From contig NZ_QGTG01000007.1 of the NCBI RefSeq assembly GCF_003182155.1, forward strand, positions 186,001 to 250,000: a DNA stretch of 64,000 bases. Direction: 5' to 3'. A model generated the notes under the pieces. That model saw only the letters and a list, made by a program, of their open reading frames with translations. It made no database searches and had not been told where the DNA came from. Both the position numbers and the translations under genes were made by a program. The stretch is from Chitinophaga sp. S165. GTDB taxonomy: Bacteria > Bacteroidota > Bacteroidia > Chitinophagales > Chitinophagaceae. Positions 19,196-29,059 of the stretch are shown in pieces; the first letter of the stretch is position 1, and the number at the start of each line of letters is the position of its first letter.

Positions 19196-20818
19196 ATGAA
19201 AAAATTAATAATAAATATAAGTTGTCTAATAGGGTTGGTCCTGGGAATAGCGGGTTGTAGCAGCCAGCTTGATGATTATTATGTAGACCCTGACAAAACC
19301 ACCAATCCAACAATTGAGAAGTTATTCTCAGGTATTCTGGAGAACAACCGTATAAGGCCTCAGTATTGGGAAATACGTACGATGTCCGCGACGATAGCCG
19401 GTGCTTATTGCCAGACCGCTACAATTGATAACTCTGCTGAAGACAGATATTTCCAGAATGCCGGTCACGTAGAGGGTTTCTGGAATGACTTCTACAGACC
19501 GAGCAACCAGAGCTCAAATCCTGCCGATTATAACACCGGTAATGGTGTGATGGCGCAGTACCGCACTATGCAGCGTTTGTATGGTGTATTGCCTTTGGAT
19601 GAGCGTCCGAACGTTCAGGTATTTATGATGGCGGGCAGGGCGCTGCTTCTTGATCAGACAGCTCAGATGATCGATCTGTTTGGAGATATTCCCTTCACAG
19701 AAGCAGGCTCACTGGATTATAGCAACACTATTTCAAATGCAAAATTCCAGGACCAGAAAGAATTGTACGATACAATTCTTATCGGTCTGAAAGACGTTGC
19801 TGAATGGTTTGCAGGAACAACCCTGAACTCAAGTGCAGAAGCATCATTTAAGTCACAGGACTATCTGATGGGTGGAAGTCTTGATAAATGGCGTCGTTAC
19901 ATCAACTCTATCCGTTTGCGTTACCTGATGCGTATTTCTTTCGTTGATGAGGAAAGAGCAAAGGCAGAGGTAGCGGAAATCCTTTCAAATCCGATCTTTT
20001 ACCCACTGGTAGATGGAGATGGTGTAGGAGATAACTATAATCCGCTCAACACGGATGTTCTATTGCAGCAGTTTAATAACTATACCGATAACCTGAGAAA
20101 CGTTTTTACAGAAACAAGGGCTATCGCTGCACCGGACTACATGTTAAATACCGTGATGCTGCCGGCGAACGATCCGCGTATACCGTTCATGTTCGATAAA
20201 AATACCAATAAGGGTAAAGAGCCTAATAAGACATATCGGGCGATGAAATACAACGAAACAAAACAGGCTGACAGTCTTACTTATTGCTCCATTATGGACT
20301 CAAGCGTATTCGTTTTTAACTCAAGGCTTCCGGGTGTTTATGTATCTGCTGCAGAAACGAATTTCCTCAAAGCAGAGGCGTTTGAACGTGGCTTCTACGC
20401 AGGTTCGGCTCAAGCTGCTTATGAGTTAGGGATCCGTCAGGCAATTGCTTTTATGTATTATTTATACAATACGAGCACAAGCAAGTATGAAGCGCTGACA
20501 CAGCCGTCTACAGCTACTGTATCGGCATTTTTGACACAGCCATCTGTTGCATACGCAGGCGATCAGGCTACGAAGCTTGACAGGATCTGGACACAGAAAT
20601 GGCTTCATTTCAATATGCTGCAATCTCGTCAGGCATGGGCTGAGTGGCGTCGTACCGGTTCTCCGAAAATAACTACTTTCCCTTCACCACGTCCGGGATA
20701 TGAGTTGCCTCCAAACAGGTTGCTCTACCCAACAAGTGAAGTTGCTTATAACAGCAGCTATTCAGAAGTGAAGGCAAAAGATACTCGTGACGCAAAAATT
20801 TTCTGGATGAAAGAATAA
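19196..20818 (+). CDS. SusD-like outer-membrane lipoprotein (SusD-like_2 type)
   Basis: A 540-residue glycan-binding lid for the SusC just upstream. Signal peptide ends in lipobox LGIAGC followed by SSQLDDYY, a typical surface-lipoprotein export start. The body (TIEKLFSGILENNRIRPQYWEIRTM..., MAQYRTMQRLYGVL..., MAGRALLLDQTAQMIDLFGDIPFTEA, KWRRYINSIRLRYLMRIS) resembles the SusD/RagB relatives grouped as SusD-like_2 rather than classic RagB. The frame opens at 19148, inside the SusC 3' end; ATG 19196 (MKKLIINISCLIG) gives a proper lipoprotein signal. Ends with a strong terminator before the sialidase-fold gene. Confidence 0.93.
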   Translation: MKKLIINISCLIGLVLGIAGCSSQLDDYYVDPDKTTNPTIEKLFSGILENNRIRPQYWEIRTMSATIAGAYCQTATIDNSAEDRYFQNAGHVEGFWNDFYRPSNQSSNPADYNTGNGVMAQYRTMQRLYGVLPLDERPNVQVFMMAGRALLLDQTAQMIDLFGDIPFTEAGSLDYSNTISNAKFQDQKELYDTILIGLKDVAEWFAGTTLNSSAEASFKSQDYLMGGSLDKWRRYINSIRLRYLMRISFVDEERAKAEVAEILSNPIFYPLVDGDGVGDNYNPLNTDVLLQQFNNYTDNLRNVFTETRAIAAPDYMLNTVMLPANDPRIPFMFDKNTNKGKEPNKTYRAMKYNETKQADSLTYCSIMDSSVFVFNSRLPGVYVSAAETNFLKAEAFERGFYAGSAQAAYELGIRQAIAFMYYLYNTSTSKYEALTQPSTATVSAFLTQPSVAYAGDQATKLDRIWTQKWLHFNMLQSRQAWAEWRRTGSPKITTFPSPRPGYELPPNRLLYPTSEVAYNSSYSEVKAKDTRDAKIFWMKE

Positions 20819-20852
20819 CAGACCGGCTTTAAGAATTATAATTTAGATGGGG

Positions 20853-20905
20853 GACAAGGCCACAAAGCTAACAATGGCAGACATTGTTATCTTTGTGGCC
20901 TTGTC
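20853..20905 (+). terminator. very long hairpin terminator after SusD
   Basis: GACAAGGCCACAAAG (20853-20867) pairs perfectly with CTTTGTGGCCTTGTC (20891-20905); after one mismatch eight more pairs (TAACAATG/CATTGTTA) close a 5-base loop, GCAGA. AATTTTATT follows. Confidence 0.85.
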
Positions 20906-20927
20906 AATTTTATTATAGCGGAACGCA

Positions 20928-21968
20928 ATGAAAAGATATCTTCTCACGGCCGGATTGGTAATTATCACACTACTGCAGGTCCCGGCACAGCAGAAAGCAG
21001 TGCTTGTTAAGGATGAGTTTATCATGCAGCATCCTCCTGTACCGGCAGCACATGCATCTACTATTACGGAGTTACCAGGCGGGGAATTGCTGGCTGCCTG
21101 GTTTGGCGGCAGCAGGGAAAGTGCGCCGGATGTTTGTATCTATACTTCCCGCTTTCAAAAGGGCAGGTGGTCTGACCCGGTAGTGGCAGCGACTGGTATT
21201 ATAAACGATACGACCAGGTATGCCGCCTGGAATCCTGTATTGCTGACCACCCGAACCGGCAGGATCCTGTTGTTTTATAAGGTAGGACCTAATCCGCGTG
21301 AATGGTGGGGGCTGATGCAATCGAGCACGGACAACGGTCAAACCTGGTCGGCGGCCGAGCGGCTGCCGGAAGGGATACTCGGGCCTATCAAGAATAAACC
21401 GGTACAGCTGGCAGATGGCAGTATCCTCCATCCTTCAAGTACGGAGAGCCTGGATGAGAAGGAGTGGCATATACATGTGGAACTCTCTGACAGCACCGGG
21501 CACAATTGGAGACATATAGCGATCGATTGTGATACTTTTGGGGTGATACAGCCTTCCGTATTGTTCCACGCCGGTAAACGGCTGCAAATGATCAGCAGGA
21601 GCCGCCAGAACGTGATTGTCCAGACCTGGTCGGACGATAACGGGAAAACGTGGTCGCCGCTGAGCAGACAGTCAATTAAGAATCCCAATTCCGGTATTGA
21701 CGCAGTGACTACAGCAAAGGGACTTCATGTGCTGGTATACAATCCTGCGATAGCAGGAAAAGACTGGTGGATGGGAAGGAATGAGCTGCGGGTAGCAGTG
21801 TCGAAAGACGGAGAGCACTGGAAGGATGTATATGAGCTGGTGAAACAGCCGAAGGGAGAGTTCAGCTACCCGGCAATCATTCAGACTAAAGATGGATCAC
21901 TTCATATTACATATACATACAACCGGGAAAATATTAAACACGTGGTGCTAAAACTGGGAAAGTATTAA
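20928..21968 (+). CDS. BNR-repeat sialidase-fold secreted protein
   Basis: The 346-residue secreted protein (signal MKRYLLTAGLVIITLLQVPAQ) has the six-bladed propeller of exo-sialidase-like proteins (BNR_2 type). Asp-box-like turns are SSTDNGQTW (about residue 133), SDDNGKTW (about 235) and SKDGEHWK (about 290). The conserved start AAHASTITELPGGELLAAWF followed by GGSRESAPDV is typical of this large Bacteroidota group. It lacks a clear sialidase FRIP motif near the N terminus, so true sialidase activity is doubtful; another exo-glycosidase or lyase role is possible. It closes the sigma/FecR/SusC/SusD locus and is the only candidate degradative enzyme there. A DinB-fold gene follows at 27 bases. 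Confidence 0.8.
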   Translation: MKRYLLTAGLVIITLLQVPAQQKAVLVKDEFIMQHPPVPAAHASTITELPGGELLAAWFGGSRESAPDVCIYTSRFQKGRWSDPVVAATGIINDTTRYAAWNPVLLTTRTGRILLFYKVGPNPREWWGLMQSSTDNGQTWSAAERLPEGILGPIKNKPVQLADGSILHPSSTESLDEKEWHIHVELSDSTGHNWRHIAIDCDTFGVIQPSVLFHAGKRLQMISRSRQNVIVQTWSDDNGKTWSPLSRQSIKNPNSGIDAVTTAKGLHVLVYNPAIAGKDWWMGRNELRVAVSKDGEHWKDVYELVKQPKGEFSYPAIIQTKDGSLHITYTYNRENIKHVVLKLGKY

Positions 21969-21995
21969 GTATTGAATTTTAAATCTGCAAATAAT

Positions 21996-22499
21996 ATGAA
22001 ACAACCCGAAGTATGGATGCGGGGACCGGTGGCCGGTATTCCGGCATTATTGCAGCCGGTGGCGCACACGTTGCTGCAGGCACAGGAAGAGTTGCATGAT
22101 GCAATGAAAGATTTTCCGGAAACATTATTATGGCAGCAACCTATGGGTGTTGCCTCGGTAGGATTTCATCTGCAACATATTCCCGGTGTACTGGACAGAT
22201 TGTTCACTTATGCGGCCGGTCAATCCTTATCGCCAGTACAAATGGAGTATCTGACCGGGGAGGGGAAACAAATCGAAGGCGTGACTGTAAACAGTTTACT
22301 GACGGCATTGGATGGACAGATAAAAGCTGCCATCGCGGGGCTAAAGGCTACTGAAGAAAGCAGTCTGACCGATTTCCGTGGAGTAGGGCGGAAGCAATTG
22401 CCCTCTACTGTAATGGGATTATTATTCCACTCGGCAGAACATACTATGAGACATACCGGCCAGTTGTTAGTCACTGCGAGCGTATTGAAAGGCCAATAA
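21996..22499 (+). CDS. DinB-fold putative metal-dependent protein
   Basis: A four-helix DinB/YfiT-like protein of 167 residues. The three metal-binding His of the family are visible: GFHLQHIPGVLDR (helix 2) and LLFHSAEHTMRHTGQLLV (helix 4). Members include thiol transferases using bacillithiol or mycothiol and many uncharacterised proteins. The frame opens at 21972 with TTG; ATG 21996 (MKQPEVWMRGP) is chosen. It is close behind the BNR gene and may be co-transcribed with it, without a functional link. Confidence 0.85.
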   Translation: MKQPEVWMRGPVAGIPALLQPVAHTLLQAQEELHDAMKDFPETLLWQQPMGVASVGFHLQHIPGVLDRLFTYAAGQSLSPVQMEYLTGEGKQIEGVTVNSLLTALDGQIKAAIAGLKATEESSLTDFRGVGRKQLPSTVMGLLFHSAEHTMRHTGQLLVTASVLKGQ

Positions 22500-23089
22500 T
22501 GTGTTAATGTTTGTAACCACCATAATGTCTTACTGCAATGTGTAAAACATTTAGTCAATACTTATTTAACTCATTTTAGTTAGATAAGCACGGTTTTTAG
22601 CAGTACTAAACCATTGACAGATCTCCATTTACTCACTGCAGTAAGATTGCCTAATGCGTTAATTGTTAATGAATATTAAACATTGTTAACGCAAATCAAA
22701 ACCCCTTGTTTCTATTTTGCTTTCTTAAAAAAGTCTCTATTTTTACTACCGATTGCTAAATCGATTTTACTTTATCTGTATGTAGAGGAAGCTATCCAGA
22801 AAAAGAATTGCTAAAAACGTAATGAAAAAAAGGGACAGATCATGCTAATGCGGGCGTTATTTGTCCGGTGCGAACGTTATTGAACTATTGAAACTATTGA
22901 ACTTATTATTCATTTATTGCTAAAAGCCTTTTTGCTTATTGAACCAGAATCATCGCTAAGAACTAGAACAGGCGCAACTTCCTGAACTTTCCTTTAGAGA
23001 TCATTTATTTAAACCTCCGCTGCGGGTGCAGGGAGCGTAACAGATTTTATTGTCGTAACAGTCAGCTTAATACCAAAATTTAAGTATAT
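22500..23089 (+). promoter_or_regulatory. 590-base non-coding region before the orphan SusC gene
   Basis: No credible ORF on either strand. TATTTTG (22713-22719), a -7-like box with one base less than TAnnTTTG, occurs here as it does upstream of GH95 (5508-5514) and of the third SusC (33872-33878). A stretch near 22878-22905 repeats ATTGAAC-like units three times. The long leader suggests post-transcriptional control of the SusC mRNA, but I see no defined riboswitch. Confidence 0.3.
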
Positions 23090-26059
23090 ATGAAGAGAGG
23101 ATCATCATTTCTTTCTCGGGTATTCGTGCACAGCCTATGGATGCTACTCCTGTCGCTGGTAGCATTTTCCCAATCCCGAACAATTACCGGTAAAGTCACA
23201 GAGACGCCGGGAAATTCCCCTTTACCTGGTGTGACTGTACAAGTCAAAGGTTCAAATAAAGGAACTCAAACAGGCGCTGATGGAACTTATAAGCTGGAAG
23301 TACCACAAGGTTCTACTACGCTGATCTTTACTTTTGTTGGTTATAAGAAGACCGAGCAGCTGATCAGTGCTTCCGGTGCAACCAACGTTAGTTTAGCTGC
23401 AGATGTTACTGCATTGAAAGATATCGTGGTGGTGGGTTATGGTACACAGAAAAAATCTGAGGTTACATCCGCAGTTACTTCTATTACTGCAGATGATTTC
23501 AGACAAAGTGGAGCCCGTAATGCAATGGACCTCGTACAAGGTAAGGTTGCGGGTTTGCAGATCACACGTACAGGCGGCTCCAACCCCAATGTTGGCCCTG
23601 CTATTCAGTTACGTAGTGCTACTTCATTGGCGGGAAGCCAGGCCCCATTGATAGTGATAGATGGAATTCCCGGTGGTAACCTGGACCTGCTGCAACAGGA
23701 TGATATTGAGTCTATCTCTGTACTGAAAGATGGTTCAGCTGCTGCTATTTACGGTACGCAGGCAAATGGTGGTGTTGTACTGATCACTACCAAACGTGGT
23801 AAAGCAGGTAATGCCCGCGTCGATTATAATACTTATTTTCGTAAAGAGTATGTACAGCGCAGGCCTAAATTCCTGACTGCTGATGCATTTGCTGAGAAGA
23901 TCGCTAGTGGCGAGATCGTTACAACAGATCGAGGTCACAGAACAGATTTTCTTGATCTGCTGGTAAACCACGATAACTTTACTCAGTATCATAATCTGGC
24001 AGTTTCAGGCGGTAATGAACATTCAACTTACCGTGCAAGCGTTTATTATTCGAACCTGGAAGGTATACTCAAAGAAAACGAACGCCAGCAATACGGTGGC
24101 CGTTTAAGCGTGACTTCTAAAGGCCTGGATAACCGCCTGACAGCACAGTTTAACCTGTCTACTAATTTTAATAAGGCAAACCGGTTAACAGACGGCGGTA
24201 ACCTGGTAGGCTACCTGACGTTCCAGCCAACCTATTCTCCATACAATGATGATGGTTCCTGGTATTTTGAGCAGACCAGCACGAATGAACTGGCCCGTCT
24301 GTCACAGCAGACTAATATGCGTCAGCAGCAAACTACTTCCGGTGATGCTAAAGTGTCCCTTGAACTTGTAAAAGGACTAAAGGCTTCAATTTTTGGAGCA
24401 GTAACACGTGATAGCTGGACTGATGGTGCTTATGCCGACCTGAAATCGGAATTGTCTCTGGAAAGCTACCAGGGTACTGGTTGGGCTTACCAGAATAGTG
24501 AGCTAAAGATTAAATATGCCATTGAGCCTACATTGGAATATAGTTTACAGATAAATAATAAGCATAATGTCACAGCGATAGGTGGTTATAGCTACCGTTA
24601 TGATGTGAATCAGGGCTTTGATTCCGGTAACTATGGTTTTGTAAATGATATTTTCCAGGAAAATAATCTGGAGGCAGGTACACAGCTTGGCTTAGGTAAA
24701 GCGACCATGACCAGTTATAAAAATGACAGTAAGCTCATTGCTTTTTTCGGAAGGGTAAACTATGTATTTGATGATAAATACATGGTATCCGGTATTCTGC
24801 GTCATGAAGGTTCTTCCCGCTTTGGCAAGAACAATAAGTGGGGTAATTTTCCCGCACTTTCTGCAGGCTGGAACCTTCATAAAGAAGATTTCATGAGCGA
24901 TGTTAGCTTCATTGATCAGTTAAAGGTGAGAGTTGGTTATGGTATTACGGGCAATACCAGTCTTGTAAACTATGCATCTCTGGTTACTATGGGAACCGGT
25001 GGGAACTACATTAACCCTGATGGTACCTGGCGCCAGACGTATGGCCCGAATAGAAACCCTAATCCGAATCTGAGATGGGAGAAGAAAGCGGAATGGAACG
25101 TCGGAGTGGACTATGGCTTTTTTAAAGGCCGCTTATCCGGATCATTGGACGTCTTTACGCGTAAAACAACTGATCTCCTGGAAACCTTTAACTCTCAGCT
25201 ACCTTCATATGTTCAGACAACGATATATACTAACGTAGGATCGTTTCAGTCAAAAGGTCTGGAGTTAACTGTTAATGCTACGCCAGTAGAAATGAAAGAC
25301 TTCCGCTGGTCGACAGACTTCACATTCAGTACTGTTAATAACAAGATGCTAAGCTTTTCCAATGATGTATATAAGTCTGACTTTAAAACTTATGGCGACA
25401 TTGGCGGTTATGGAGCACTGGGTAATGCACTGCGTATTGAAGAAGGTGGTAATATCGGTAACTTTTATGGTAAACGTTTTGCTGGCCTGACAGACGATGG
25501 TAAATGGCAGTTCTATAAAAAGGACGGAACCAAAGCTTCTGCTGATCAGTTGAGCAGTGAAGAAGACTTTACCATCATCGGTAACGCTATCCCGAAATAT
25601 TACATGTCACTTACCAACAGCTTCCGTTACAAAAACTGGGACCTGCGTGTATTCATGCGCGGCCGTTTCGGATTTGATGTGCTGAACACAATGGAAATGT
25701 TGTACGGTAACAAACAGTCACTGCCTAGCAATGTACTGGAAACTGCATTCACTAAGCATGCAAAGCTGAATGATAGTTATCAGTATTCTGACTACTATCT
25801 GGAAAAAGGTGCGTTTGTGAAACTGGATGAGGTAACATTGGGTTACAATGTTCCGTTCAAGAACAAGTATATACACAATATGAGGATCTACTTCACCGGT
25901 GGTAATCTGGCTACTATTACAGGATATTCCGGTAACGATCCTGACTTCATCAAGGACTCAGGTCTGAACCCTGGAATTGACGCTTTGAACAACAGCGACC
26001 AACGTACTCCTTACTTAAGCACGAGATCTTTCATGTTTGGTCTTAATGTAGGTTTCTAA
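23090..26059 (+). CDS. SusC/RagA-type TonB-dependent transporter
   Basis: A 989-residue outer-membrane transporter without STN domain. Signal peptide to about residue 28 (SLWMLLLSLVAFSQ), carboxypeptidase-regulatory-like domain (RTITGKVTETPGNSPLPGVT, about 30-110), TonB-box region DIVVVGYGTQKKSEVTSAVT, plug (PLIVIDGIPGGNLDLLQQDD, ISVLKDGSAAAIYGTQANGG) and barrel ending in SFMFGLNVGF. The paired SusD begins 19 bases downstream. No enzyme, sigma factor or hybrid two-component gene is adjacent, so it is an orphan pair whose substrate cannot be guessed; regulation must come from elsewhere. Confidence 0.95.
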   Translation: MKRGSSFLSRVFVHSLWMLLLSLVAFSQSRTITGKVTETPGNSPLPGVTVQVKGSNKGTQTGADGTYKLEVPQGSTTLIFTFVGYKKTEQLISASGATNVSLAADVTALKDIVVVGYGTQKKSEVTSAVTSITADDFRQSGARNAMDLVQGKVAGLQITRTGGSNPNVGPAIQLRSATSLAGSQAPLIVIDGIPGGNLDLLQQDDIESISVLKDGSAAAIYGTQANGGVVLITTKRGKAGNARVDYNTYFRKEYVQRRPKFLTADAFAEKIASGEIVTTDRGHRTDFLDLLVNHDNFTQYHNLAVSGGNEHSTYRASVYYSNLEGILKENERQQYGGRLSVTSKGLDNRLTAQFNLSTNFNKANRLTDGGNLVGYLTFQPTYSPYNDDGSWYFEQTSTNELARLSQQTNMRQQQTTSGDAKVSLELVKGLKASIFGAVTRDSWTDGAYADLKSELSLESYQGTGWAYQNSELKIKYAIEPTLEYSLQINNKHNVTAIGGYSYRYDVNQGFDSGNYGFVNDIFQENNLEAGTQLGLGKATMTSYKNDSKLIAFFGRVNYVFDDKYMVSGILRHEGSSRFGKNNKWGNFPALSAGWNLHKEDFMSDVSFIDQLKVRVGYGITGNTSLVNYASLVTMGTGGNYINPDGTWRQTYGPNRNPNPNLRWEKKAEWNVGVDYGFFKGRLSGSLDVFTRKTTDLLETFNSQLPSYVQTTIYTNVGSFQSKGLELTVNATPVEMKDFRWSTDFTFSTVNNKMLSFSNDVYKSDFKTYGDIGGYGALGNALRIEEGGNIGNFYGKRFAGLTDDGKWQFYKKDGTKASADQLSSEEDFTIIGNAIPKYYMSLTNSFRYKNWDLRVFMRGRFGFDVLNTMEMLYGNKQSLPSNVLETAFTKHAKLNDSYQYSDYYLEKGAFVKLDEVTLGYNVPFKNKYIHNMRIYFTGGNLATITGYSGNDPDFIKDSGLNPGIDALNNSDQRTPYLSTRSFMFGLNVGF

Positions 26060-26078
26060 AAAAATTAAACATTTCGGG

Positions 26079-27713
26079 ATGAAAAAAATTAGAAAAATAG
26101 CGACATATACTGCATTGGCTTTACTCCCTGTATTTGCCAACAGCTGTACTGATCTTACAGAGAACGTATATGACGAGATCGTAACGGATGATTTTTACAA
26201 TAATAAGAACGAAGTAGTATCTGCTGTATTAAGACCTTATACGCACGCCAATGCCTGGACCACTCCAGGACAGAATGGCTGGTGGCGATTGAGCGAACTG
26301 TCGGCAGACCAGCTGGCATGGCCACAGAAAGGTCGCCATGGTTATGATGGTGGCAACTGGATAAGGCTGCATTATCATACCTGGTTGGTGGATGATGGTC
26401 CGGTAAGAGATTGCTGGAACCTGATATGGACAGGAATTGGTTTCTGTACTACAGCGATAGAGAATATTCAAGGCCGTGATGCCGCTTCAATGGGACTGAC
26501 CCAGGAAGAGAAAGACGGTTATGTGTCTGAGCTCATCATGCTGCGTGCTTTTCATTACCTCAAGGTACTGGACATCTGGGGTAATGTACCTATAGTAACA
26601 AAAATAGGAGAGCCTATCAGTCCTGCTACAAAAACACGGAAAGAGGTGTTTGAATTCGTTGAAAAGGAGATCAAGGATAATATTGATAAAGCGCCGGTTT
26701 TATCTAAATCATTGCTCGGGCGTATATCTAAAGCAGGTGGTTATGCCATGCTGGTGGAATTGTATCTGAATGCTGAGAAATGGTCAGGTACTCCGCGCTG
26801 GGATGATTGTATCGCTGCCGCAGATAAACTGATCAACAACGAAGCAGGTGGTATGAATGGTGCGCTGGCTCTCGATCAGAACCTGACAGATACTTATATT
26901 CCTAATAACGGTAATGTTGCCAAAGAGATTATTTTCTCTATTGCTTACGATTTCCAGGTATCTAACTTTACTCCTCAGTGGACCGGTGATTTCTTCCACT
27001 TCAATCAGGGACAGATCAATGGCAACGACCGTAACGGTAATGATGGCGTAGTCGTAATACCTGGTGTGTATACCACATTCAATGATGCCGACAAGCGTAA
27101 GAAGGAATGGATACTGGAAGGCCCACAATGGAAATATGGTTCTAATGGAACTGATCCTGTTATTAGTAGCGGCGGTAACGAATATAATGGTGAACAACTG
27201 GTATTCGTAGATAACATCCGCAAAAATAAGTTAGGTAGCACTGTTTCCGATATGACACAGGGTGAAGAGAACAGTGGCGTACGTTTCAATAAATACAAAC
27301 TGGGAGCTCAGACAGATCCTCAGTATAGAAGCACTGACTGGGCCGTATATCGTCTGACATGGATTTACTATGCAAAGGCAGAAGCGCTGATGCGTAAGAA
27401 CAACGGAGTAGCAACACAGGAAGCTGTAGACCTGATCAATACCTGTCGTCAGCGTGCGTTCGCTGCAGAAGTATGGGATGCACACAAGTATACCACTACT
27501 ACGCTGACCATGGATGAACTGCTGGCTGAACTGGGCCGCGAATTCATCTTTGAAGGTTTCCGTCGCCAGGAACTGATCCGCTGGGGTAAATACACTGGCA
27601 ATACATGGTGGGATCACCAGGCATCTGAAGCGTACAGAGAAATATTCCCTGTGCCGCAGAATCAGCGCCTGATCAATCCAAACCTGAAACAGAACCCAGG
27701 TTATCCAAACTAA
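26079..27713 (+). CDS. SusD/RagB family outer-membrane lipoprotein
   Basis: A 544-residue lipoprotein; signal MKKIRKIATYTALALLPVFA ends in NSC (lipid-anchored Cys) followed by TDLTENVYDE. The TPR-rich RagB fold is seen in MLRAFHYLKVLDIWGNVPIV (the family's hallmark 'LRA..Y..L...WG..P' motif), GGYAMLVELYLNAEKW, and the C-terminal WIYYAKAEALMRKNN...LINTCRQRAF...LLAELGREFIFEGFRRQELI motif, ending with PVPQNQRLINPNLKQNPGY. It forms the lid of the SusC immediately upstream. The operon ends at the hairpin at 27765. Confidence 0.95.
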   Translation: MKKIRKIATYTALALLPVFANSCTDLTENVYDEIVTDDFYNNKNEVVSAVLRPYTHANAWTTPGQNGWWRLSELSADQLAWPQKGRHGYDGGNWIRLHYHTWLVDDGPVRDCWNLIWTGIGFCTTAIENIQGRDAASMGLTQEEKDGYVSELIMLRAFHYLKVLDIWGNVPIVTKIGEPISPATKTRKEVFEFVEKEIKDNIDKAPVLSKSLLGRISKAGGYAMLVELYLNAEKWSGTPRWDDCIAAADKLINNEAGGMNGALALDQNLTDTYIPNNGNVAKEIIFSIAYDFQVSNFTPQWTGDFFHFNQGQINGNDRNGNDGVVVIPGVYTTFNDADKRKKEWILEGPQWKYGSNGTDPVISSGGNEYNGEQLVFVDNIRKNKLGSTVSDMTQGEENSGVRFNKYKLGAQTDPQYRSTDWAVYRLTWIYYAKAEALMRKNNGVATQEAVDLINTCRQRAFAAEVWDAHKYTTTTLTMDELLAELGREFIFEGFRRQELIRWGKYTGNTWWDHQASEAYREIFPVPQNQRLINPNLKQNPGYPN

Positions 27714-27764
27714 TAAAGTACTTATAAGCGCGCATTGATCTCAATGCGGTTCCATAAACGATAG

Positions 27765-27797
27765 CGAAAGCCTTCCGCCATTGGCGGAAGGCTTTCG
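27765..27797. terminator. bidirectional terminator between SusD and dinB
   Basis: CGAAAGCCTTCCG pairs with CGGAAGGCTTTCG (13 bp, extendable over the CCATTGG loop). It lies between two convergent genes and could end transcription from both sides. Confidence 0.8.
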
Positions 27798-27821
27798 TGA
27801 TTTATAGCATATTGAAGTTGT

Positions 27822-28940
27822 CTATTCTTCCTCGTCAAACAAGGACAATTGTGCCGGATTGTCCGTCCTTCCTGCAACAGAAATCACCTCTCCGAAATTG
27901 GACAAAGAAATGCCCAGTAGTCTTACAGGTTTATCTTCCGGTTCTGTGGATAACAACAGCTGTTTGGCTGTTTCCAGTATTTTCTCAAAATCTCCCACAG
28001 GGAATGGGAATGACTGGTTACGGGTGATCTGTTTGAAGTCGGCGTATTTTATTTTCAGTGTAATAGTGCGGCCTTTCAACCCATATCTTTTCAGCCGTTC
28101 ATAAACTGTTACAGCGATCTTTTCCAGCTCCGCATACATCTCTTCCGTCTTTGTAAGATCGAAAGGAAATGTATCTTCTGCGCCCAGGGATTTTGTTTCC
28201 CGGTGTGGCTGTACCTCCCGCTCGTCTATACCTCGCACTATCTGATAATAAAAGGCGCCTACCTTACCGAAATGCTGTTTCAGATCATTTTCAGATAGCC
28301 GTTTCAGATCGGCCCCAGTGTGTAGCCCCATTCGCTTCATTTTGTCGGCAGTTACTTTACCCACGCCATGAAATTTCTCTACAGGCAATTTTTCCATGAA
28401 TGATTCAATGGAAGAGGGGCCGATAAATGTAAGCCCATCCGGTTTGTTGAGGTCTGATGCTATCTTGGCAACGAACTTATTAATGGATACGCCTGCGGAC
28501 GCAGTCAGTTGAAGTTCTTCTTTGATGGCCTGTTTGATCAGTTTAGCAATTTCTATGGCAGAACCGATCTGTTGTTTGTCTTCCGTTACATCCAGGTAGG
28601 CTTCATCGAGCGAGAGGGGTTCAATAATATCGGTATGCCGGCTGAATATTTCGCGTATCCTGCGGGATACGTCCTTGTATACATCAAAACGGGGCCGTAC
28701 GAAGATAATATCAGGGCATAATTGTATGGCTCTTTTGGATGGCATGGCCGAGCGGACGCCAAATTTGCGGGCTTCATAACTGGCGGTAGCTACCACACCG
28801 CCGCGACCTTCAGGAGATCCGCCTACTGCAATGGCTTTGCCCCTGTAGTCAGGGTTGTCCCGCTGCTCTACAGATGCATAAAATGCATCCATATCTATAT
28901 GAATGATCTTCCGTTGTTTCCTATGTGTTTCACCTTCCAT
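27822..28940 (-). CDS. dinB: DNA polymerase IV (Y-family translesion polymerase)
   Basis: The 372-residue enzyme carries Y-family catalytic residues: IIHIDMDAFYASVEQ (metal-binding Asp and steric gate Phe/Tyr), ATASYEARKFGVRSAMPSK, and PLSLDEAYLDVT (Asp-Glu pair). Thumb helix-hairpin-helix KFHGVGKVTADKMKRMGL, little-finger domain ETKSLGAEDTFPFD onward, and the C-terminal beta-clamp binding motif QLSLF are all present. It performs error-prone bypass of lesions. A near-consensus -7 box GATCTTTG on the minus strand (28957-28964) lies 17 bases before the start. No LexA-like site was recognised. Confidence 0.97.
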   Translation of the reverse strand: MEGETHRKQRKIIHIDMDAFYASVEQRDNPDYRGKAIAVGGSPEGRGGVVATASYEARKFGVRSAMPSKRAIQLCPDIIFVRPRFDVYKDVSRRIREIFSRHTDIIEPLSLDEAYLDVTEDKQQIGSAIEIAKLIKQAIKEELQLTASAGVSINKFVAKIASDLNKPDGLTFIGPSSIESFMEKLPVEKFHGVGKVTADKMKRMGLHTGADLKRLSENDLKQHFGKVGAFYYQIVRGIDEREVQPHRETKSLGAEDTFPFDLTKTEEMYAELEKIAVTVYERLKRYGLKGRTITLKIKYADFKQITRNQSFPFPVGDFEKILETAKQLLLSTEPEDKPVRLLGISLSNFGEVISVAGRTDNPAQLSLFDEEE

Positions 28941-29059
28941 GGTAGCCGCAGTAATACAAAGATCGCCAAAGAAATGTTAAAGTGGCATGGGACATTATGG
29001 AATGTTCGGACAGTTTGCATCCTACGCTTAAATTATTCATTTACCCTAAAACTATTGCT

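Noticed and set aside
20928-21968. confident exo-alpha-sialidase assignment
   Set aside because: Asp boxes alone define the propeller fold; the catalytic Arg triad and FRIP motif could not be identified.
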